Virus record (IMG/VR): IMGVR_UViG_3300033994_000691
Location: 1-24,168 of that record
DNA: 24,168 nucleotides
Source of the DNA: a virus
Strand: one strand, 5' to 3'
Shown: piece after piece, positions 20,201-24,168 of the stretch
How positions within the stretch are numbered: the first letter of the stretch is position 1
Layout: every line of letters begins with the position of its first letter
Position numbers and translations under genes: made by a program
The notes under the pieces: generated by a model
The model's input: the letters and a program-made list of their open reading frames with translations, nothing else
Told to the model about the DNA's origin: nothing
The model's database searches: none

Positions 20201-21058
20201 ATCGACATCACCGGATCATACCGATCGCTTGATCCAGACAAGAAACGCCAGCTGCTTGCTCAAGGCCGTCAGCCGTATTCAATCCGCATCGGAGACAAGT
20301 TCATCAGCTACCGGCAGATGCCGTTCGCCATGGGCTTGGCTGCCATCGGTGAGTTGCGCGATCACCAGTTGCACAACCCGAAGGACTGGAATCGCGACGC
20401 GATCCTCGGAAAGTTCAAGGATGCCGCCCAGGCTGGTATGTTTGTGCTGACTGATTCACCTGCGATTTCCTCGTTCACGGAACTCGTTGGCATGAGCAAC
20501 GCCTACAAGTACAACGCTGACGACTTGGTCAACAAGGACCTGGCTCGTTGGGCGGGGCGCCTAGCTGGATCATTCATCCCGAACATCCTGAAGCAGGTCG
20601 ATACCTACTTTGATCCGCAGTATTACCAAGCCAAGATTGGCTCCGAATACTTCCTGCAACAGGTTCCAATGCTGCGGCGCGACATTGGTGCCGGTCCCAT
20701 GGTCAACGTTTTGGGTGAACCGATCGAAATGATGAAGCATCCCTTCAGCAGGTGGATCAAAACCCGAAAGGATGACCCCGCCTGGAACACATTGGCGACG
20801 TTGTCGGAGCGCGGAGTGTTTCTGCCTACGCCTTCAGCCGCTGCAAAGATCAGCGAAAACGGTACGCGCCGTCAGATGAACCCCGAAGAGTTCTACCGTT
20901 ATCAACGGGAAGTCGGCCAGCAGTACCGCGAGTACATCTTGCGCAAGGGTCCCCAGTTGGTTGCCTCAACGCCAGACCAAGCGATCAGGATCATCTCTCA
21001 AGACACCGAACGCATTCGGACCAGAATCCGAGAAAAAATCGACCGCAGCGTTCGATAA
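11222..21058 (+). CDS. Giant polyvalent virion protein: DarB-like methyltransferase-helicase fusion
   Basis: A 3278-residue protein, probably packaged and injected with the DNA to block restriction, as P1 DarB does. In order it has: hydrophobic Gly/Ala segments at ~147-178 and ~320-342 (membrane or ejection type); a Pro/Ala linker (~395-470); an adenine-type methyltransferase with 'TTAGNGML' (659-667) and NPPFG (724-728); a long P/A/G/V/E/Q linker (~880-995); a helical 'GARMAALYVKAGIRTFAEF' domain (~1034); a Strawberry-notch-type SF2 helicase with TGVGKGRT (1214-1221), DEAH (1363-1366), 'SGSTGTSAH' (1702-1710) and 'GRIMRFGQ' (1740-1747); a 'YVVTGNLLKGF' domain (~2078) found after such helicases; and a C-terminal region with 'YWYGSVLSGLTT' (~2696) and 'SLMAMAGALFLG' (~2972), typical of large polyvalent phage proteins. 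The frame is intact throughout. No Shine-Dalgarno site is obvious before ATG 11222. Domain calls are by motif; injection is inferred. Confidence 0.85.
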   Translation: MGIEIDFGRELGRLAFPDDITEEQAQNYARENYQAIRQGLIAKRQEQLTAETEAEEAAKFRAGEYGTVETVLNTLSELPRGALEGIGGTLKGVARLPSAIPGPTYDPYTEVPLEQDPLYRAGQAVQEFGKETYPGLPGVRETVPAQIMAGIGSTVSTLPAAVIAGPAGAAISYGLQSGESAAEEADTTINRRIAEALANQQYDVAADLQDRREQTKNLAFITTAPIGAVTEGLLGAAPKVVKRFATGRIGGLGTRLAERLVPKSAKFERKFLGVTGAERVRGAVEALATEGAQESAEQLGGNIAAAAVYDPERGWLDGVAQAGFIGAASGGAVGGLVGSRRNANLANAAAESLGGDPANPLPRANATVAGMEDELTSDITEELGGINAGGPPSGPISIQPEPTIPAAVEEAIAPPAEPPIQEPIQPVETGPITQEASDLLSKVDAGGVPVKAEVVPAPAPAPAKPRSTTGLAEIGEMGAAIGENLREALWNAFSTGQGPRIALEDSVVKNAKVVAEKTGATIQKADFLTFADEFSKAKSREEKIAAMQSLASKAASALPPAEPTPVPAPKLVEPTKKAAEEELESQIVEATAQTVREDRSAGVDPNETYDKLTQRYEEQPQLGTRTASSKTAQAYSTPPPLAYLAGILADVEGGQRVAETTAGNGMLLVTSDPTKQDILANELDPNRRTRLERFIGKPATGLDAVSQEFFNSLDSAQPDRVIINPPFGARFIEGQKESFPLFRSSIKRAQTSSIDLAIALNTLEAMAPNGKAVLILGSKTGSQSNKLGTPENRLKSYERAEYLDLFNRFNVTDFFTIDGGMYSKMGAGWPVDIVVIDGKRSTPPAAQGGLVRPWISAPRVYNSWAQLKPLINEARKPKVTTPVTPAATGVGNLPAVEPAVAGGGEQPGGVPGAPARPEIVPQGQRAEPAPVEQPVPGPGPVVPSVQEQRPATPSEPTAAGPVVEPTAAVEQPGAAGVVAGGRPEPVVNPPAARPGLTAKLSTEDQAQLEALKKQLREKLGGVGMGVDPEIIVIGARMAALYVKAGIRTFAEFASQVRADLPEIWDKLKRSLLAIWQETANTVEGLDDLNRTQATGVIDAIDQATVPTEPEIPVEPETDAEPEVMSEARTKPYKSQSKNVETGLVSPSNIADATERALRELEAEVKMPIDSYVANRLQMTKDQLFKTMSAAQIDAAGLAIRNIERGSALINSDQTGVGKGRTVAAVLRYARLNGLTPVFITAKPTLYSDMAGRDLPAIGDTSIRPYVTNSNVDYLASTGETVKVRRTATKAREELAKINDTAELPAGSNAFFTTYDQLKADVPQGFKEVAKQRRQRQSKRVAKPFGPIWQALSRIAPNAIFVLDEAHLAAGANSDTNIRFDQVLPKSKGAYFASATFAKRPDNLGLYALKTLMQRAGLRPTEMTELLDSGGLALQQALTSMLAESGEFVRREQNWGGVPFDFVTSTDNAERERELADVYTDFLQQILRFSKKVSKVAKKMENAENQTRASEEKVSVSSTNFGSQLFNLSTQYILSLKAKAIADNAIQTLKGNEKPFIAINNTMEGPIETLKDEGYDVSYKGLLLRQLDKLLEVTVRDKAADTKTTIKITPDELPDDARQQYEDIRDEIEGGDFGDMPISPIDFIKNRIQQAGYSIDEITGRNTEIVTAPDGKATSVPRKKRDRRVILDDFNNGRLDAILVNKSGSTGTSAHTDPKFKDQRRRVMVVGQAAPDINDFMQMLGRIMRFGQTSLPRYVVLSSSLAAENRFMVLLRRKMASLNANTSADTESDLTANEGLVADIFNSIGDDVVYNVLKSNPEIVDQMDFSLPALDEGIDEGGDFARSATGYFVILPDDYAAKLWRDISELYTDRIRALDEVGENPLKANVDDLRAKTVESSEFTPGTGTTPFDGPSVMERVSIKPPKAPPTYDAATEEAAKNRASTKAIADGWLKQSRAFEQQRVAAMEAKEVTPAQIQSVKDAFEETRQMVISAYQKIGRAFKNQFGYVAVPIGLKLKSNDPGNFTRPSDHQLLLMRNMVRSRASMPLSMSEGSEIASSLGEEVSNAAEEWQTTTETTDQRYVVTGNLLKGFQGARGASEVRPKITIYTTNTGKRKTGILMPANFTPERKVKDIRVPREEAISLLKGGTEIFAKGESEGTKAAELLRIKPVGGGKYEVRIRAGNALRPVWSNPSVQRLFPDNLVQKGSFLVGTMDAADAPSLMSVAEQINPDLGRLMYDKVENLLNRAIQATRPQGSYESTAAIPLAVINLALRAARAVYIKTRDIIQARQAAIQYVRENAPANTDFAAAEVEIGQLIEGAFETPGAGNQFEEREIKAPRAAAGQRRRPSAGFFQGRIVRETNAERKAAAREWVDQFGDDIEEAFTAATGGNRATQFGITPAIQQTILGELIERTAARIQGSFRNPIDQQRWVYLLRKIGEVAAQSGAQDFAQPGQARRAMINDIDYLTPTMTYYNLINERQKEIPFPDVSSDQIRRWLLDSSRRAIANIRSTLSIADNVVSRELKQARRELGVSWEDIMTSSLDKQGNYKRILLDVISEHAILKTLSRAGQIELANLLGNAFEKERNKIVRDEFRKQVKLPEVKEAVRKKIYDSVPEIIKWANLGLLTNPEAAADAFRNAIAPKFGVAQINGETAQKISDMAQRAQRTGGTSRNRIIQEMYQLMQREGGIRARNIIMDYWYGSVLSGLTTAVEQGAGIITSMINAGVASVQSGTSAPYIASAWLDGMRRSFKDVPAIFAKGEMFRGINFDPERPTNTLEALKDSDNMALKVISNLRFVSRFMDAMDHVAVTSNYEAMKAWLITRGGDTEQIKKFLIPTAEDVQLAKDKAESEGVPANEFNRRVREILESRIPSEILVDAKELARQAAFKQDPTGIVGLFYQWLNQAEKKYPGVKMVTGLAFLRFAANATNSSIDWLPWGFTRYYLSNSTRINQPFGYQISENERKLLLMKASIGTSLMAMAGALFLGDDDKEEDRNIDITGSYRSLDPDKKRQLLAQGRQPYSIRIGDKFISYRQMPFAMGLAAIGELRDHQLHNPKDWNRDAILGKFKDAAQAGMFVLTDSPAISSFTELVGMSNAYKYNADDLVNKDLARWAGRLAGSFIPNILKQVDTYFDPQYYQAKIGSEYFLQQVPMLRRDIGAGPMVNVLGEPIEMMKHPFSRWIKTRKDDPAWNTLATLSERGVFLPTPSAAAKISENGTRRQMNPEEFYRYQREVGQQYREYILRKGPQLVASTPDQAIRIISQDTERIRTRIREKIDRSVR
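13025..13740 (+). other. Adenine-type DNA methyltransferase domain of the polyvalent protein
   Basis: Residues about 602-840. 'AYSTPPPLAYLAG' precedes motif I 'TTAGNGML'. The catalytic motif IV is NPPFG at 724-728, followed by 'LAIALNTLEAMAPNGKAVLI', the usual strand-helix after the active site. The S-adenosylmethionine motif is AGNG rather than the commoner xGxG, the form I recall from DarB-like fusions. All key elements look intact, so catalysis of N6-adenine (or N4-cytosine) methylation is plausible. Confidence 0.8.
13836..14210 (+). other. Candidate overlapping reading frame inside the polyvalent gene linker
   Basis: A 124-codon ATG-to-TAA frame, +1 relative to the giant gene, lies exactly over its P/A/G/V/E/Q-rich linker. 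It would encode a Gln/Leu-rich helical protein with Trp, Phe and Tyr ('ISQLWSQQLQEVENN', 'FLDPDQLYQVFKNNDLLLQV', 'ESWRVDGLNLWLIRLP'). By hand count only 15 of 124 codons end in A and none in T. The host frame in the same stretch ends in G or C in only about 27 of 98 codons. However, no Shine-Dalgarno site precedes the ATG, and part of the bias follows automatically from a host frame made of codons starting with G or C. It may be a real overprinted gene, a relic of an older frame, or a composition effect. Confidence 0.25.
14640..16560 (+). other. Strawberry-notch-type SF2 helicase/ATPase domain of the polyvalent protein
   Basis: Residues about 1140-1780. A Q-like 'LSAAQ'-type motif ('MSAAQIDAAGLAI') precedes Walker A TGVGKGRT. 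'VLDEAHLAAG' is the DEAH box. The C-terminal helicase lobe has 'FNNGRLDAILVNKSGSTGTS', 'KDQRRRVMVV' and the arginine-finger region 'QMLGRIMRFGQT'. All motifs needed for ATP hydrolysis appear present. Confidence 0.82.
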
Positions 21059-21072
21059 ATGCTAGACACGTG

Positions 21073-21100
21073 GCGTCAGTTGCCATACGGTGACTGACGC
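21073..21100 (+). promoter_or_regulatory. RNA hairpin abutting the recT start codon
   Basis: GCGTCAGTTGCC pairs with GGTGACTGACGC around an ATAC tetraloop: 12 pairs, ten of them Watson-Crick and two G-U. The 3' arm ends one base before the ATG at 21101 and includes the only Shine-Dalgarno-like bases (GGTG), so folding would mask ribosome entry. No T-run follows, so it does not look like an intrinsic terminator. It occupies most of the only sizeable gap between genes in the window (21059-21100). A translational operator for recT is inferred. Confidence 0.6.
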
Positions 21101-22108
21101 ATGAGCAACCTACCAGTCGCAACACAGCAATCGCAACCCCTGAGCGCCTTCTCTTCGGAGAACGCGTTCGTGTCCGTCCAACGCATGGCCAAGGCCCTTG
21201 CGTCCAGCACCCTCGTTCCCGATTCCTATCGGGGCGAGGCCAACCTCGGCAACTGCATCATCGCGCTGGAACTCTCCCAGCGCATTGGCGCCTCGGTCAT
21301 GGCTGTCATGCAGTCCATGGTTCCTATCCACGGCAAGCCCACGTGGTCTGCCGCGTTCCTGATCGCCACCGTCAACAGCTGCGGCCGGTTCTCCCCGATG
21401 CGGTTCCGCTGGGTCGGCAAGGAAGGCGCCGACGACTGGGGCTGCCGCGCCTACGCCGTCGAGCGCGAGGGCAACCTCGAACTGGTCGGCGCCCTGGTGA
21501 CGATCGCCATGGCCAAGGCCGAGGGTTGGTATTCCAAGAACGGTTCCAAGTGGAAGACCATGCCGGAGCAGATGCTTCAGTACCGCGCCGCCGCGTTCTG
21601 GACCCGCGCCTACGCGCCGGAGATCGCGCTGGGTATGCACACCTCGGAGGAGGTCAACGACACTCCAGCCGCCCAGCAGGTCATTCAGCCGTCCGTCGCC
21701 ACCACGGTCACCGCGTCCGTCGTGGACGTGACGCCGACACCGCCCGAGCCCAAGCGCCGCAAGAAGGTCGAGCCCGAGGCCGCACCGGTCGCGGTTGTTG
21801 AGCCCACCCCGGCACCGGTGGCTGAACCGGAGCCCACGCCCGCCCCCGTCGAGACTCCAGCTGCGCCTGAGCCGATGCCGGCTCCACTGCCTTCGGTAGA
21901 TCCCGCCGAGCAGACCGCCGAATCTACCCTGGCCCAGATCGGTATCACCTACGCGCAGCTGGCGAAGCTCGCCACCGATCTTGAGTGGTGGCCCGATGCT
22001 GACACCTATCCCACGGTCGCTGACCTGCCGCTGGAGATTCAGAACTGGGTGATCAGGAACAAGCGGGGCATCGGCCGTGCGTTCCAGAAGGCGGGAGGTG
22101 TGCTGTGA
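21101..22108 (+). CDS. recT: RecT-family single-strand DNA annealing protein
   Basis: A 335-residue protein that would anneal complementary DNA strands during phage recombination or replication, working with the exonuclease encoded next. The core (~1-190) has 'RMAKALASSTLVPDSYRG', 'ANLGNCIIALELSQRIGAS', 'VPIHGKPTWSAAFLIATV' and 'MPEQMLQYRAAAFWTRAYAP', the pattern of phage RecT-like recombinases. Residues ~200-270 form a Pro/Ala/Glu/Val-rich linker ('VEPTPAPVAEPEPTPAPVE'). A compact C-terminal domain with 'LATDLEWWPDADTYPTVADL' follows. The linker plus end domain is an extension relative to the classical RecT, perhaps a partner-binding tail. The start codon directly follows a strong hairpin; no free Shine-Dalgarno site is seen. 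The stop overlaps the next start as GTGA. Confidence 0.8.
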   Translation: MSNLPVATQQSQPLSAFSSENAFVSVQRMAKALASSTLVPDSYRGEANLGNCIIALELSQRIGASVMAVMQSMVPIHGKPTWSAAFLIATVNSCGRFSPMRFRWVGKEGADDWGCRAYAVEREGNLELVGALVTIAMAKAEGWYSKNGSKWKTMPEQMLQYRAAAFWTRAYAPEIALGMHTSEEVNDTPAAQQVIQPSVATTVTASVVDVTPTPPEPKRRKKVEPEAAPVAVVEPTPAPVAEPEPTPAPVETPAAPEPMPAPLPSVDPAEQTAESTLAQIGITYAQLAKLATDLEWWPDADTYPTVADLPLEIQNWVIRNKRGIGRAFQKAGGVL

Positions 22109-22899
22109 AACTCGTCCACCCAATCGACGTTTCCACCTATCGCAGCCATCCTGCGATCAACATCTCCAGCCTCAAGGCGTTCTCCCGCTCTGCCCTGCAC
22201 GCAATGGTCGGCTTCGAGGAAGAGAAGGAGCCAACCGAAGCCATGGCTATCGGCAGCCTGCTGGACCACAAGGTCCTCGGGACGCCGTACCTCTGGACCA
22301 CGTCGCCCTACGACGACTACCGCACCAAGGAAGCACGCGCCTGGCGGGATGAGCAGTCCGAGCGTGGCGTCACCGTGTTCAAGCACGACGCCATCGAGAC
22401 CGTCGAACGCATGGTTGAGTCCGTGCGCCAACACCCGGTCGCCGGCCGGATCTTCGCCGAGCCCGGCAAGGCCCAGGTGGGTATGTTCGGGGAGTTCGAG
22501 TCCTGCGAACGCAAGGGCTTGATCGACTGGTTACCCACCTCCATGCCAGTGATCGTGGATCTCAAGAAGACCCGCGATGCTAGCAAGGCCGGGTTCCGCC
22601 GTCAGATTGGCCAGCTGCGCTACGACGTTCAGGCCGCGTACTACCGGGACCTGTACCGGGACATCACCGGTGAGAGCCGCGCATGGCAGTGGGTGTGCGT
22701 TGAAGACGTGGCGCCATACGCCGTGGCCGTGTACCAGCTGGACACCGAGTCGCTCGACAAGGCATCGACCGTTTGGCAGTCGTGGGTCCGACAGTGGATG
22801 GTCTGCGAAGACACCGACAGCTGGCCCGGGTACAACGGTGATTCAACCCAGATCATCCAGTCGCCCACTTGGATCCTCAAAGATGAAACTCTCCCGTGA
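22105..22899 (+). CDS. PD-(D/E)XK exonuclease, RecE/YqaJ-like
   Basis: A 264-residue nuclease expected to resect double-strand ends so that the RecT-like protein can anneal the single strands. 'AIGSLLDHKVLG' (~residues 48-59) carries the conserved helix of this superfamily. The catalytic core is D141 in 'KGLIDWLP' and 'IVDLKKTRDAS' with D152 and K154, the D-(D/E)XK pattern. 'RRQIGQLRYDVQAAYYRD' is the Q..Y helix that follows the active site in RecE and YqaJ nucleases. It starts at GTG 22105, overlapping the recT stop, with GGGAGG a few bases before. All catalytic residues look intact. Recognition is from the motif layout and the neighbour. Confidence 0.8.
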   Translation: MKLVHPIDVSTYRSHPAINISSLKAFSRSALHAMVGFEEEKEPTEAMAIGSLLDHKVLGTPYLWTTSPYDDYRTKEARAWRDEQSERGVTVFKHDAIETVERMVESVRQHPVAGRIFAEPGKAQVGMFGEFESCERKGLIDWLPTSMPVIVDLKKTRDASKAGFRRQIGQLRYDVQAAYYRDLYRDITGESRAWQWVCVEDVAPYAVAVYQLDTESLDKASTVWQSWVRQWMVCEDTDSWPGYNGDSTQIIQSPTWILKDETLP

Positions 22900-23110
22900 A
22901 GCCATCGAGCGCGTGCTCGGTAAGCAGCCGCCGGTTCCGATCATCGAAGAGCAACCGAGGGGAACCTGGAGGCAGATGACCGATGCTGAGTGCAAGGCGA
23001 TCATCGAGGCCAAGCGCAAGAATCCAACCTACACCTATCGCGAGTTGGCGAAGAAATTCAAACGATCGAACAGCGTAATCTGGAACTTAATCAATGGAGG
23101 TAAACCGTGA
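22883..23110 (+). CDS. Small helix-turn-helix protein
   Basis: A 75-residue protein whose C-terminal half reads as a helix-turn-helix: 'MTDAECKAIIEAKRKNPTY' then 'YRELAKKFKRSNSVIWNLIN'. The second helix pair is typical of recognition helices. The N-terminus holds a short helix and a Pro-rich loop. The ATG overlaps the end of the exonuclease gene by 17 bases; its Shine-Dalgarno site is weak. It is probably a sequence-specific DNA-binding regulator of the early genes. It shares the ending 'GGKP/EGKP' and layout with the next gene, suggesting tandem duplication. Confidence 0.65.
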   Translation: MKLSREAIERVLGKQPPVPIIEEQPRGTWRQMTDAECKAIIEAKRKNPTYTYRELAKKFKRSNSVIWNLINGGKP

Positions 23111-23316
23111 ATGAATTGATTTCCAACGCCGTAGCCCGTGGATGGATCAGCTTTCCCGATCCAGCTGCGGTACCAGCACGGATCGAAACTCCGCCGATCA
23201 ACGCCAAACGCGCCTGGAAATTATGGAACGAGGGCCAGAGCCTGGCCTACGTGGCCAAGGCCATCGGCGTGAAGAAGCGGTTCGTAAAGTCAATCATTAT
23301 GGAAGGGAAGCCATGA
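23107..23316 (+). CDS. Small helix-turn-helix protein, second of a pair
   Basis: A 69-residue protein starting at GTG 23107, with GGAGG seven bases upstream, overlapping the preceding stop by four bases. The C-terminal 35 residues ('AWKLWNEGQSLAYVAKAIGV' then 'KKRFVKSIIMEGKP') form a resolvase/homeodomain-like helix-turn-helix. The preceding part is 'SNAVARGWISFPDPAAVPAR', without recognised fold. Its closeness in size and ending to the gene before it suggests that both bind DNA. The function is not known. Confidence 0.65.
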   Translation: MNELISNAVARGWISFPDPAAVPARIETPPINAKRAWKLWNEGQSLAYVAKAIGVKKRFVKSIIMEGKP

Positions 23317-23474
23317 AGACTGTGAAAGAAAAACGTCCGACGGCCAAGGTTTTCATCGTGTCAGATGACACGCATAGGAAGCTGAAAGCATACGCCATGA
23401 AGATGGGGTATAAATTACAGTACGTTGCGGATGAAGCAGTGGCGGAATATCTCAAGCGAAAGGAGCAACAATGA
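23313..23474 (+). CDS. Possible ribbon-helix-helix protein
   Basis: A 53-residue basic protein. A short strand 'AKVFIVSDDTHRKLKAYAMK' is followed by 'MGYKLQYVADEAVAEYLKRK', the strand-helix-helix order of small CopG/Arc-like dimers, which bind DNA through the strand. The ATG overlaps the previous stop (ATGA) and has GGAAGGGAAG upstream. The fold is guessed from the pattern, without key motif confirmation. Confidence 0.6.
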   Translation: MKTVKEKRPTAKVFIVSDDTHRKLKAYAMKMGYKLQYVADEAVAEYLKRKEQQ

Positions 23475-23668
23475 GCGAGCAAAACGACAATGAGGAATAC
23501 CGCATCACCTTGAAGGGGCTTCTGTCCATCTATCTACCAGAGAAGACAATGATTGAAATCTACAACGCAATCGAACTCTCCTGCCGTCGCAACGGATGGG
23601 GAATCGCAATCGACGAGAGCAACCGATTGGATTTTGTTCCGATGGTGAAGGTGGAGGAGGGCAAATGA
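23471..23668 (+). CDS. Hypothetical protein, 65 residues
   Basis: The family is not recognised. The protein is acidic, with 'LKGLLSIYLPEKTMIEIYNA' as an amphipathic helix and 'NGWGIAIDESNRLDFVPM' as a probable beta hairpin; it looks like a compact alpha/beta fold. The ATG overlaps the previous stop (ATGA) and follows AAGGAG by six bases, which makes the start and the gene convincing. Confidence 0.6.
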   Translation: MSEQNDNEEYRITLKGLLSIYLPEKTMIEIYNAIELSCRRNGWGIAIDESNRLDFVPMVKVEEGK

Positions 23669-23874
23669 GCGCACCAATCAACGACGGAGGACCGGCGTTT
23701 CCAAGAACTGGAGCCGATGGACATACGAGTCCACAAATCGGGATGAGCATTCGCGACTACTTCGCGGCAAAGGCAATCAATGAAGTGGGGTGGTACAACA
23801 ACATAAACCAGAGCGCGATTATGGCTTACGAAATAGCCGACGCGATGCTCAAAGCGAGGGGGGAGTCGAAATGA
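23665..23874 (+). CDS. Small phage protein with NDGGPAFP motif
   Basis: A 69-residue protein of a type very common in phage early regions: 'INDGGPAFPRTGADGHTS', then 'GMSIRDYFAAKAINE', ending in an 'AYEIADAMLKARGE' helix. No biochemical function is known to me for this family. The start ATG 23665 overlaps the previous stop and follows GGAGGAGGG. An in-frame extension upstream to 23596 would overlap the previous gene and is ignored. Confidence 0.75.
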   Translation: MSAPINDGGPAFPRTGADGHTSPQIGMSIRDYFAAKAINEVGWYNNINQSAIMAYEIADAMLKARGESK

Positions 23875-24122
23875 GCGACACCCCAATATCAGACAGCACT
23901 CCGCACAATGTAGCCGAACTCGGCATGCTGTGCAGGAGGTTGGAACGCGAACTTACCGCAGCCAATACAATCATCCGTCAGCAGCAATTGCTGGATGAAG
24001 CAAACCTGCGGCTTCAAGAGCGCATCAAGCGGCTGGAGGATGCGGGGGATTGGATGGCCGAATCATTGGGCCATGGTCTGGATGTAGAGTCGTGGAAGTT
24101 AGCTAAGGAGGCCAAGCTGTGA
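23871..24122 (+). CDS. Hypothetical coiled-coil protein, 83 residues
   Basis: Mostly one long helix: 'CRRLERELTAANTIIRQQQL' then 'NLRLQERIKRLEDAGDWMAE', with heptad-like leucines, suggesting a coiled-coil dimer. The short C-terminus 'GLDVESWKLAKEAKL' may be another helix. The start ATG overlaps the previous stop (ATGA) and follows GGGGGGAG by six bases. The function is unknown. Confidence 0.6.
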   Translation: MSDTPISDSTPHNVAELGMLCRRLERELTAANTIIRQQQLLDEANLRLQERIKRLEDAGDWMAESLGHGLDVESWKLAKEAKL

Positions 24123-24168
24123 GCGAAGAACACAATTGTCCTCGGTGCAATGCTCCGTTATTGTATTT
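24119..24168 (+). CDS. Start of a Cys-containing protein (partial)
   Basis: GTG at 24119 overlaps the preceding stop (GTGA) and follows AAGGAGG by seven bases. The first residues read 'SEEHNCPRCNAPLLY', a CxxC knuckle typical of a zinc ribbon. The frame is open at the window end, so the class cannot be given. Confidence 0.5.
   Translation, partial: MSEEHNCPRCNAPLLY

Noticed and set aside
21030-21060. Possible promoter before recT (GATAAA as a -10 box)
   Set aside because: No -35-like sequence at the right spacing and the bases lie in the end of the giant gene.
21073-21100. Intrinsic terminator after the giant gene
   Set aside because: The hairpin has no following T-run and is followed at once by the recT start codon; a translational role is more likely.
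21110-22123. A 337-codon antisense frame covering all of recT
   Set aside because: Its product is Gly/Arg/Leu-rich without fold-like pattern, as expected opposite a G+C-rich gene with few antisense stops; the sense strand has clear RecT features.

Overview
The window is part of a tailed bacteriophage (Caudoviricetes) genome, or of a prophage. There is no host housekeeping gene, rRNA or tRNA. Genes are packed head to tail with 4-base overlaps, and the gene set is terminase, tail, ejected virion proteins and recombination. Short connector and tail proteins followed by a run of hydrophobic or very large proteins that look like ejection proteins point to a short-tailed (podovirus-like) virion. 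The host is probably a Gram-negative bacterium, but nothing here fixes the taxon. Portal, major capsid, small terminase, lysis and integration genes are not in the window. Capsid genes probably lie to the left, beyond the end of the terminase gene.

Layout. (1) Positions 1-1561, minus strand: large terminase subunit, cut off at its C-terminus by the window edge. (2) Positions 1524-9340, plus strand, starting divergently from inside the terminase 5' end: a probable beta-propeller tail (nozzle-like) protein, a 1220-residue tailspike with a parallel beta-helix interrupted by about eight copies of a ~60-residue beta module, a tail-fibre-like protein and a head-tail connector/adaptor-like protein. 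(3) Positions 9349-21058: a probable ejection-protein set of two small virion proteins and a 3278-residue polyvalent protein. The large protein fuses membrane-interacting segments, an adenine-type DNA methyltransferase with an NPPF motif, a Strawberry-notch-type superfamily 2 helicase (the P1 DarB architecture) and a C-terminal region typical of large polyvalent phage proteins. It probably enters the cell with the DNA and protects it from restriction. (4) Positions 21101-22899: a RecT-family annealing protein and a PD-(D/E)XK exonuclease, a two-gene recombination module preceded by a strong RNA hairpin that touches the recT start codon. (5) Positions 22883-24168: a tightly coupled series of small early-type genes (two HTH proteins, a possible ribbon-helix-helix protein, several unknowns, and the beginning of a Cys-rich protein).

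The observations most worth following are: a 124-codon alternate-frame ORF lying exactly over the disordered linker of the polyvalent protein, with a strong codon-usage inversion; the beta-module array shared by the tailspike and the protein before it; the recT leader hairpin; and the terminase ribosome binding site lying inside the opposite-strand tail gene.
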